Shown here: one piece after another, positions 6,397-11,187 of the stretch
Numbering within the stretch: position 1 is the first letter of the stretch
Layout: each line of letters starts with the position of its first letter
Assembly: GCA_900554945.1 (NCBI GenBank)
Contig: USJN01000024.1
Coordinates: forward strand, 1-11,187
Reading direction: 5' to 3'
DNA from: an uncultured Coriobacteriaceae bacterium
GTDB lineage: Bacteria; Actinomycetota; Coriobacteriia; Coriobacteriales; Eggerthellaceae
Length of the DNA: 11,187 bases
Position numbers and translations under genes: made by a program
Notes under the pieces: generated by a model
Seen by the model: only the letters and a program-made list of their open reading frames with translations
Databases searched by the model: none
What the model was told of the DNA's origin: nothing

Positions 6397-6464
6397 CGCT
6401 CGCTGACTTTGGCTCGACTTGCAAGTTTCAACATCGTGCAGGTTGAACAGGGCCGAAGCGAGCG
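6397..6464 (+). repeat. Nested hairpin, possible structured RNA
   Basis: CGCTCGCT (6397-6404) pairs with AGCGAGCG (6457-6464). Inside it GGC (6411-6413) pairs with GCC (6452-6454), and TTCAAC (6427-6432) pairs with GTTGAA (6442-6447) around a 9-nt loop. The inner strand also contains the palindrome ACTTGCAAGT (6417-6426). The fold is a long interrupted stem of 68 nt. It matches no RNA family I recognise. Confidence 0.35.
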
Positions 6465-6487
6465 TTGTCTTCAGAAGCGAACGACCC

Positions 6488-6514
6488 AAGGGCGCTCACA
6501 AAAGGGCGCCCTTC
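6488..6514 (+). terminator. Candidate intrinsic terminator after argG
   Basis: AAGGGCGC (6488-6495) pairs with GCGCCCTT (6506-6513), an 8-bp GC-rich stem with a 10-nt loop, followed by CTCAT. The tail has few T residues, so efficiency may be modest. The right half is also part of the 12-bp palindrome AAGGGCGCCCTT (6502-6513). Its position 235 bp after argG fits an end of the argC-argG transcript. Confidence 0.5.
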
Positions 6515-6530
6515 TCATAGACAAAACGTA

Positions 6531-6620
6531 GAGTGTAATTCCCGACGGCCTTCACAAAGCGAGTTCCTTAAGCGTTGCGAGGACTGTCTGAGCGACTGAA
6601 GGCCGTCGGGAATTACACTC
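6531..6620. repeat. 90-bp element with 24-bp perfect inverted repeats
   Basis: Positions 6531-6554 are the exact reverse complement of 6597-6620. The arms start GAGTGTAATTCCC and end GGGAATTACACTC, and a 42-nt loop (6555-6596) lies between them. The loop has its own weak stem (AGTTCC 6562-6567 with GGACT 6581-6585, one bulge), a CTTAAG palindrome and two copies of GCGAG. No target-site duplication is visible at the edges, and no transposase lies nearby. It ends 35 bp before the argH ATG, so if transcribed it would make a very stable hairpin just before the argH ribosome binding site. It could be a MITE/REP-like repeat, a terminator or a regulatory stem; the sequence alone does not decide. Confidence 0.75.
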
Positions 6621-6655
6621 GGGCGACCTTCATAGATTGAAAGGGCACACACACT

Positions 6656-8056
6656 ATGGCACTCTGGTCAGGCAGATTCGAAGAGGGCGTGAGCGAGTTC
6701 ACGCAGCGCTTCGGCGCATCTCTTCCCGTCGACAAGCAGCTCTACGCGCAGGATATCGCAGGCTCGCGCGCCCACGCAGCGATGCTCGCGCACCAAGGCG
6801 TCATCTCGCAGGAGGATGCCGACAAGATCGACGCGGGCCTTGAGCGAATCAAGGGCGAGATCGAGGCGGGAAGCTTCCCGTTCGACATCAACAACGAGGA
6901 TATCCACATGTCCATCGAGAGCGTGCTCACCTCAGAAATTGGCGATGCGGGCGCGCGCCTTCACACGGGTCGCAGCCGCAACGACCAAGTCTGCACCGAT
7001 ACGCGCCTGTTCGCCAAGAAGCGGGCGCGCGATCTTATGGCCGCGAACGTTGAGCTGCGCGAGGCGCTTGTGTCGCAGGCGGAGAAGCACTTCGACGTCA
7101 TCTTGCCTGGCTATACGCACATGCAGCATGCCCAGCCGGTGCTCTTCTCCCACCATATGCTCGCGTACGTGTGGATGCTCGACCGCGACTTCGACCGCCT
7201 GCGCGCGGCATACGACGCCGCGGACGCGAACCCGCTCGGGTCCGCGGCCCTCGCTGGCACCACCTATCCGCTCGACCGCTTCATGACGGCAGAGGCGCTC
7301 GGCTTCTCGCGCGTGATTCCCAACTCACTCGATGCCGTCTCCGACCGCGATTTCCTGCTCGACCTCCTGTATGCCTGCAGCGTGTCGTGCATGCACCTGT
7401 CGCGCTTGTGCGAGGAGATCATCCTCTGGTCGACGGCGGAGTTCGGCTTCGTCACCCTGTCCGACTCGTTCTCGACGGGCTCCTCGATCATGCCGCAGAA
7501 GAAAAACCCCGACTTCGCCGAGCTCATCCGCGGCAAGTCTGGGCGCGTGATCGGCGACTTGGTTGCGCTGCTCGTCACGATGAAGTCACTTCCCCTTGCG
7601 TACAACAAGGACCTTCAGGAGGACAAGGAAGGTGCCATCGACGCTGCGAAGACGCTCGAGGATTGCTATCGGTGCGCCACGGGCATGATTGATACCATGG
7701 AGATTCACCCCGACGCCATGCTTGAGCAGGCGAAAAAGGGCTATCTCGCCGCGACGGACGTGGCCGACTACCTGGCGAAGAAAGGCCTTCCGTTCCGTCG
7801 TGCGCACGAGATCGTGGGTCATCTCGTGCTTTTGTGTGACAAGCGAGGCTGCGGCTTGGAAGATCTCTCGCTCGAAGACTTCAAAGCGGAAAGCGACCTG
7901 TTCGAGGAGGACATCACGAAGTGCCTCGACCTTGCGAGTATCGTCGCCGCGCGCACCACGTTCGGCGGCACGGGCAATTCCGCGGTGAAAGAGCAGCTCG
8001 ACCAGGCGAAAGAGGCGCTCGCCGCCGATGAGGCCGACGCGGCATCGCTCGCGTAG
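6656..8056 (+). CDS. argH: Argininosuccinate lyase
   Basis: ArgH splits argininosuccinate into arginine and fumarate, the last step of the pathway. The 466-residue protein is normal for the fumarase/aspartase superfamily. It has HTGRSRNDQ (103-111), PGYTHMQHAQP (151-161) with the catalytic T154-H155 pair, and the superfamily signature GSSIMPQKKNPD (275-286) on the mobile loop. The last ~15 residues are an Ala/Asp/Glu-rich tail with no known role. The start ATG 6656 has AAAGGG (6640-6645) at a 10-nt distance and opens with the typical MALWSGRF. It is separated from argG by the palindrome-rich spacer, so it may be a separate or weakly coupled transcript. A strong terminator follows. Confidence 0.98.
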   Translation: MALWSGRFEEGVSEFTQRFGASLPVDKQLYAQDIAGSRAHAAMLAHQGVISQEDADKIDAGLERIKGEIEAGSFPFDINNEDIHMSIESVLTSEIGDAGARLHTGRSRNDQVCTDTRLFAKKRARDLMAANVELREALVSQAEKHFDVILPGYTHMQHAQPVLFSHHMLAYVWMLDRDFDRLRAAYDAADANPLGSAALAGTTYPLDRFMTAEALGFSRVIPNSLDAVSDRDFLLDLLYACSVSCMHLSRLCEEIILWSTAEFGFVTLSDSFSTGSSIMPQKKNPDFAELIRGKSGRVIGDLVALLVTMKSLPLAYNKDLQEDKEGAIDAAKTLEDCYRCATGMIDTMEIHPDAMLEQAKKGYLAATDVADYLAKKGLPFRRAHEIVGHLVLLCDKRGCGLEDLSLEDFKAESDLFEEDITKCLDLASIVAARTTFGGTGNSAVKEQLDQAKEALAADEADAASLA

Positions 8057-8072
8057 CCTCCTGACGGGGCGC

Positions 8073-8092
8073 CGTCGCCCTGATCGGCGACG
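8073..8092 (+). repeat. First hairpin after argH
   Basis: CGTCGCC (8073-8079) pairs with GGCGACG (8086-8092) around CTGATC and is followed by TTAT. It sits 17 bp after the argH stop and 9 bp before the main terminator, and may add to termination or protect the mRNA end. Confidence 0.45.
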
Positions 8093-8100
8093 TTATCACG

Positions 8101-8141
8101 AAGGCAGGGGTTCGAGAAATCGGCCCCTGCCTTTCTGTATT
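8101..8141 (+). terminator. Strong intrinsic terminator of the arg cluster
   Basis: AAGGCAGGGG (8101-8110) pairs with CCCCTGCCTT (8124-8133). The stem continues inward with CGA (8113-8115) and TCG (8120-8122), capped by a GAAA tetraloop (8116-8119). TTTCTGTATT follows. This is the clearest rho-independent terminator in the window and divides arginine synthesis from the cell-wall gene downstream. Confidence 0.85.
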
Positions 8142-8208
8142 ACGGGGGAGGCGCAGGTCATGGGCCAAAACGACGCCTCTTGTGCCCATTTGCTGACAAA
8201 ACGGGGGA

Positions 8209-8241
8209 GCTTTCGAGGGGAAAGCGAGCCGATGCTACAAT
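8209..8241 (+). promoter_or_regulatory. Candidate promoter of the penicillin-binding protein gene
   Basis: TACAAT (8236-8241) is a good -10 and lies 25 bp before the start codon. The region where a -35 should be holds the hairpin-forming dyad GCTTTC/GAAAGC (8209-8214 with 8220-8225) and no clear TTGACA. The promoter is supported by its position after a terminator and by the -10; the -35 is weak or activator-dependent. Confidence 0.5.
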
Positions 8242-8266
8242 ACTTTGGACTAACGAGGAGGTGCCC

Positions 8267-10498
8267 GTGGCGTCACGTGCGATTAAAAGCAGGGCCAACA
8301 TCAAGAAGAAGCATCCGTCGACGGCGGTGATCGCTGTAGCGGCGGTGGTCTTCGCGTTCATCGTCTCGCTTTGTTGGGGTATCTGGTCTGTCGGCTCGTC
8401 ATGGCTGTCCGATCTCCCCGATTACAAGAGCGCCGACGCGTACAACACCGCGCAGCCGACGGTCGTCTATGCGAGCGATGGGCAGACGGTGCTCGCGGAG
8501 TTCCAGATGGAGAACCGCGACCCGGTCGAAATCAACGAGATCAGCGACTACGCGCTCAAGGGCACGGTTGCTACGGAGGACGAGCGCTTCTACTCCCATG
8601 GTGCAATCGATCCGTGGGGCATCGGCCGCGCCTTGGTGAACAACCTCATGGGCGGCGACCTTGAGGGCGCATCCACCATCACGCAGCAGTTCGTGCGCAA
8701 CACAATCCTCTCTTCGGAGATGGACGACATCTCGATCAAGCGCAAGGTTCGTGAGGCGTATATCTCGATCAAACTCGAGGAGCAGTACTCCAAAGACAAC
8801 ATCCTGCTCATGTACTTGAACACAATCAACTACGGCTCGGGCGCCTATGGCATCGAGGCGGCATCGGAGCGCTACTTCTCGAAGCACGCAAGCGAGCTCA
8901 CCATCGCCGAAGCGGCGACGCTTGTGGGCATTCCCCAGTCGCCGACGTACAACAACCCGATTAACTATCCCGAGAACTGTACGAAGCGCCGCAATGTGGT
9001 GCTCGACCGCATGCTCTCGAACGGCGTCATCACCCAGGAAGAGCACGACGCCGCCCAGGCTGAGCCGCTTGTGCTCAATCCGACCGAGCCGTCGACCACG
9101 GGAATCGAGGCGTATCCGTACTTCACGAGCTACGTGCGCGACCAGCTGACCAACGCCAACGGCAAGTACGCGTACTCCAAAGACGAGCTTTTCAAGGGCG
9201 GGCTGAAGGTATACACCACGCTTGACGTTTCCATGCAGGAGGCCGCCGAGGCGGCTGCGCGCGAGAAGGAGCAGGCGGCGGGCGATAACTATGAGGTTGC
9301 GATGGTGGCGATCGATCCCGACAACGGCTACATCAAGGCGCTTGTCGGCGGCAAGGACTACGATGCCTCGCAGGTTAATATGGCTACCGGTACAGGCGGG
9401 TCGGGCAGGCAGCCGGGCTCCTCGTTCAAGACGTTCACTCTGGTGGCAGCCATCGAGCAAGGCATCGACCCTAACACTATGATCGACGCTTCCGCGACTG
9501 CGAAGCTCCCTGGATGGGAGGTTGCCAACATCAACCACACCAACTATGGGACGAAGAGCATAGCGGACGCCTTCGCGGTGTCGTCGAACACGGCGTTCGC
9601 GCGCCTCATTCTCTCGATCGGCCCAGACAAGGTTGTTGATGTTGCCAAGCGCATGGGCATCACCTCGCCGCTCACTGCGACAGGGTCGCTCACGCTCGGC
9701 TCTGAGTCGGTGACGCCGCTTGAGATGGCAAACGCCTATGCGACCATCGCGAACGGCGGCACGCACTACGACCCCGAGTGCGTCGAGCGCATCGTCGACC
9801 GCAACGGCTCGATCGTGGTCGACAACTCGGCACCAAAGGGCGAGCGAGCCATTTCCGCAGAAGTTGCCCATGCGGCCACCGAGGTCATGAAGGGCGTCAT
9901 CACGAAGGGCACCGGCAAGGCTGCGGCGCTTTCGAACGGACAGGTCTCGGCGGGCAAGACGGGAACGTCGGAGAATTATATGGATAGCTGGTTCTGCGGC
10001 ATCACCCCGCAGCTTTCCGTTGCCATCTGGTTCGGCGATCGTAGCGATTACAGTCATGCACAGCGAGTGCCGAGCGGCATGTCTGCGGCGAGCACGTTCC
10101 CCGACTTCATGAACGTTGTTCTGAAAGGCAAGCCGACCGAGGATTTCCCGAAAGCAGGCGATCCCCAGTACAAGAGCGATTTCAAGGACACCACGTACCA
10201 CATCGGCGGCTACTACAGTTCAGCCGACGATGAGGACAAGGACAAGAAGTCCGACGGGGATTCAACGAACGAAAACGGGACTAACACGGGGAACCACCAT
10301 GGCACCACGGGCAATGGTGGCAACGGTGCAGCCGGCGGCACCGGGGGCGAGACTGGAGGCACCGGTGGCGATTCCGGCGGAGGCACGACGGGCGGAACTG
10401 GCGGCGGCGACTCCGGCGGAGGCACGACGGGCGGAACTGGCGGCGGCGACTCCGGCGGAGGCGGCGGTGGCGCTACCGAGCCTGTTCCGATAGAGTAG
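8267..10498 (+). CDS. Class A penicillin-binding protein (glycosyltransferase/transpeptidase)
   Basis: This bifunctional enzyme polymerises lipid II into glycan strands and cross-links the peptides at the outer face of the membrane. I chose GTG 8267 (743 residues) because AGGAGG (8256-8261) lies 5 nt before it and the upstream extension would run through the promoter. A basic N-terminus is followed by one membrane segment (about 18-40). The GT51 domain shows EDERFYSHGA with catalytic E104, GASTITQQFVRN (134-145), KVREAY with E163, and NYGSGAYG. The transpeptidase domain has QPGSSFK with nucleophile S385 and K388, SSN (439-441) and KTGT (564-567). After about residue 650 comes an acidic/Lys patch and then a Gly/Thr/Ser-rich tail of about 70 residues ending ATEPVPIE, probably flexible and wall-embedded. 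All catalytic motifs are intact. The family also includes ponA/pbpA types; I do not assign a symbol. Confidence 0.95.
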   Translation: MASRAIKSRANIKKKHPSTAVIAVAAVVFAFIVSLCWGIWSVGSSWLSDLPDYKSADAYNTAQPTVVYASDGQTVLAEFQMENRDPVEINEISDYALKGTVATEDERFYSHGAIDPWGIGRALVNNLMGGDLEGASTITQQFVRNTILSSEMDDISIKRKVREAYISIKLEEQYSKDNILLMYLNTINYGSGAYGIEAASERYFSKHASELTIAEAATLVGIPQSPTYNNPINYPENCTKRRNVVLDRMLSNGVITQEEHDAAQAEPLVLNPTEPSTTGIEAYPYFTSYVRDQLTNANGKYAYSKDELFKGGLKVYTTLDVSMQEAAEAAAREKEQAAGDNYEVAMVAIDPDNGYIKALVGGKDYDASQVNMATGTGGSGRQPGSSFKTFTLVAAIEQGIDPNTMIDASATAKLPGWEVANINHTNYGTKSIADAFAVSSNTAFARLILSIGPDKVVDVAKRMGITSPLTATGSLTLGSESVTPLEMANAYATIANGGTHYDPECVERIVDRNGSIVVDNSAPKGERAISAEVAHAATEVMKGVITKGTGKAAALSNGQVSAGKTGTSENYMDSWFCGITPQLSVAIWFGDRSDYSHAQRVPSGMSAASTFPDFMNVVLKGKPTEDFPKAGDPQYKSDFKDTTYHIGGYYSSADDEDKDKKSDGDSTNENGTNTGNHHGTTGNGGNGAAGGTGGETGGTGGDSGGGTTGGTGGGDSGGGTTGGTGGGDSGGGGGGATEPVPIE
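10370..10462 (+). repeat. 39-bp tandem repeat in the PBP tail
   Basis: Two full 39-bp units (10370-10408 and 10409-10447) and a partial third (10448-10462) encode DSGGGTTGGTGGG repeats. The two full units differ only at one silent base (GAT versus GAC). Such near identity points to recent duplication and possible length variation between strains. Degenerate GGTGG-type repeats lie just before (10328-10369). Confidence 0.85.
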
Positions 10499-10513
10499 AG
10501 TTTGCACGATTCG

Positions 10514-10519
10514 TATAAT
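10514..10519 (+). promoter_or_regulatory. Candidate -10 of the lipoprotein gene
   Basis: TATAAT is a perfect -10 hexamer located 16 bp after the PBP stop and 43 bp before the lipoprotein ATG. No good -35 is found 16-18 bp upstream, where the end of the PBP gene lies. Transcription would start near 10526. Confidence 0.45.
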
Positions 10520-10520
10520 C

Positions 10521-10545
10521 GCGCGGCGGGTTCTTCCCGTCGTGC
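10521..10545 (+). repeat. Hairpin with G-U pairs ahead of the lipoprotein gene
   Basis: GCGCGGCGGG (10521-10530) can pair with CCCGTCGTGC (10536-10545) as RNA, using two G-U pairs, around the loop TTCTT. No U tract follows (ATTGATG). It may be a weak terminator of the PBP mRNA or a 5' structure of the next one. G-U rather than G-C pairs mean the stem would be far weaker in the opposite-strand transcript, so it acts on the + strand if at all. Confidence 0.4.
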
Positions 10546-10561
10546 ATTGATGGGAGAACAC

Positions 10562-11068
10562 ATGACCCGACCTTCATTCATCCGCACGCTCGTTGCCGTC
10601 TGCGTGAGCGCGATGCTCGCCGTTGCGCTTTCCGGCTGCATGCAGCAGGCATCCACTCAGGGAAACGAGCAGCAATCGGAAAATCGCGAGTACATGACGC
10701 AGGTCAACCAGAAGATGGACGACCTCGATTCCCGCCTCTCCGATTTCGTCGATGCCGTTTCGCGTGGTGACGTGGTTACCATGCGCACCCAGGCGGACAA
10801 CGCGTTCAAGGTGCTTGACGACTTGTCTTCCCTTGAGGCGCCCGAGCCGCTGAAGGATGTTGCAGCCGGCTATGTTGACGGCGCGAACAGTCTGAAGGAC
10901 GCGCTCAACTCCTATATCCAGCTTTACACGGAGATTGATGGCGCGACCACGACCGAGCCTTTCGATTGGTCAACCTACGATTCTCGTTTGCAGGCAATCC
11001 AGGACGCCTATAACGCGGGTATCGATAAGCTGAAGGCGGCTGACGAGGCTGCGGCAGGCAAGGACTAG
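10562..11068 (+). CDS. Small lipoprotein of unknown function
   Basis: I do not recognise this 168-residue protein. The start ATG 10562 has GGGAG (10552-10556) at 5 nt spacing; an upstream in-frame TTG at 10502 would overlap the -10 and is unlikely. Residues 1-25 are a lipoprotein signal peptide (basic start, hydrophobic run, lipobox LSGC), with C26 the lipidated cysteine, so the mature protein should be anchored to the outer face of the membrane. A short Gln/Ser/Asn-rich linker (27-42) is followed by a mostly helical domain rich in Asp and Ala, with LEAPEPLKDVAAGYVDGANS in the middle. That Pro-bearing hinge between two helices is a common pattern of small helical exported proteins. No catalytic motif is visible. 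It lies downstream of the penicillin-binding protein, but a shared role is only a guess. Confidence 0.85.
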   Translation: MTRPSFIRTLVAVCVSAMLAVALSGCMQQASTQGNEQQSENREYMTQVNQKMDDLDSRLSDFVDAVSRGDVVTMRTQADNAFKVLDDLSSLEAPEPLKDVAAGYVDGANSLKDALNSYIQLYTEIDGATTTEPFDWSTYDSRLQAIQDAYNAGIDKLKAADEAAAGKD

Positions 11069-11083
11069 CGCTTCGGCTCTCCC

Positions 11084-11135
11084 CCGAGTGCCAAGGCGAG
11101 CGAGACTGCTCGCTCTGGGAACGCTCGGCAGATTC
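11084..11135 (+). terminator. Bipartite hairpin after the lipoprotein gene
   Basis: GAGCGAG (11098-11104) pairs with CTCGCTC (11109-11115) around ACTG. An outer arm CCGAGTG (11084-11090) pairs with CGCTCGG (11122-11128) using one G-U pair. CAGATTCTT follows, a poor but present T-rich tail. Its place 15 bp after the stop supports a terminator. Confidence 0.55.
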
Positions 11136-11187
11136 TTAAAATGAATTGGTCACAACGCGAAGGCGGCGACCTGCATCATGCGGGCCG
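11136..11187. other. Unassigned window edge
   Basis: An AT-rich patch (TTAAAATGAATT, 11136-11147) follows the terminator and could belong to a promoter of the next gene. The ATG at 11141 opens a frame that runs off the end, but it has no ribosome binding site and is too short to judge. Confidence 0.3.

Larger units (their letters stand above)
6254..6655. other. Palindrome-rich argG-argH intergenic spacer
   Basis: This 402-bp stretch has no credible gene, while other gaps in the arg cluster are 5-71 bp. It contains six separate inverted-repeat structures, listed individually: 6259-6286, 6293-6306, 6317-6381, 6397-6464, 6488-6513 and 6531-6620. Together they cover most of the spacer. The pattern fits accumulation of REP/MITE-like palindromic repeats or a structured RNA, and it suggests that argH may be transcribed from its own promoter or depend on readthrough. 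I found no convincing promoter for argH within it. Confidence 0.7.

Noticed and set aside
6418..6454. tRNA-like T-arm wording (GGTTGAAC) in the argG-argH spacer
   Set aside because: The required cloverleaf arms, anticodon stem and acceptor pairing are not present around it.
6208..6489. 93-codon minus-strand frame in the argG-argH spacer
   Set aside because: It runs through the inverted repeats and into the end of argG, has no clear ribosome binding site and resembles no protein I know. The palindromes explain the sequence better.
8180..8266. Upstream TTG start for the PBP
   Set aside because: The extra 29 codons run across the -10 element and the AGGAGG site that clearly serves GTG 8267.
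8399..10201. 600-codon open frame on the minus strand across the PBP gene
   Set aside because: The + strand carries every catalytic motif of a class A PBP here. The antisense product is Arg/Val-rich low-information sequence.
11141..11187. Frame starting at ATG 11141 and running off the window
   Set aside because: It has only 15 codons, no ribosome binding site and no recognisable product, so it cannot be supported.

Overview
The window is a GC-rich chromosomal segment with an actinobacterial look. Every gene is on the + strand, G/C strongly dominates third codon positions, and the next best matches to the layout and protein sequences I know are Coriobacteriia (Eggerthella/Slackia/Gordonibacter-like). 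That placement comes from gene order and protein flavour and was not checked by any search.

Layout. (1) Positions 1-391 are a long non-coding leader with several small dyads, two weak promoter candidates, a possible short Arg-rich leader ORF and alternative short stems. (2) Positions 392-8056 hold a nearly complete arginine biosynthesis cluster: argC, argJ, argB, argD, argG, argH. The first three are packed within 5-21 bp of each other, argD follows after 41 bp and argG after 71 bp. argH is separated from argG by 402 bp that holds no credible gene but is packed with palindromes, including a 24-bp perfect inverted repeat. (3) A strong intrinsic terminator with a GNRA-type tip closes the arg cluster at about 8101-8141. 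(4) Positions 8267-10498 encode a class A penicillin-binding protein (bifunctional glycosyltransferase/transpeptidase) with a Gly/Thr/Ser-rich repetitive C-terminal tail. (5) Positions 10562-11068 encode a small lipoprotein of unknown function, followed by a bipartite terminator-like hairpin. The last ~60 bp hold nothing I can call.

How the genes work together. ArgJ makes N-acetylglutamate by recycling the acetyl group from N-acetylornithine, so no argA or argE is needed. ArgB phosphorylates N-acetylglutamate, ArgC reduces the product, ArgD transaminates it to N-acetylornithine, and ArgJ releases ornithine. ArgG and ArgH turn citrulline plus aspartate into arginine plus fumarate. The ornithine carbamoyltransferase step (argF) and the repressor argR, which in many actinobacteria lie between argD and argG, are not in this window.

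I see no defence system, mobile-element gene, CRISPR array or tRNA/rRNA. The parts that deserve a second look are non-coding: the argC leader and the palindrome-rich argG-argH spacer. The protein-coding content is otherwise ordinary housekeeping.
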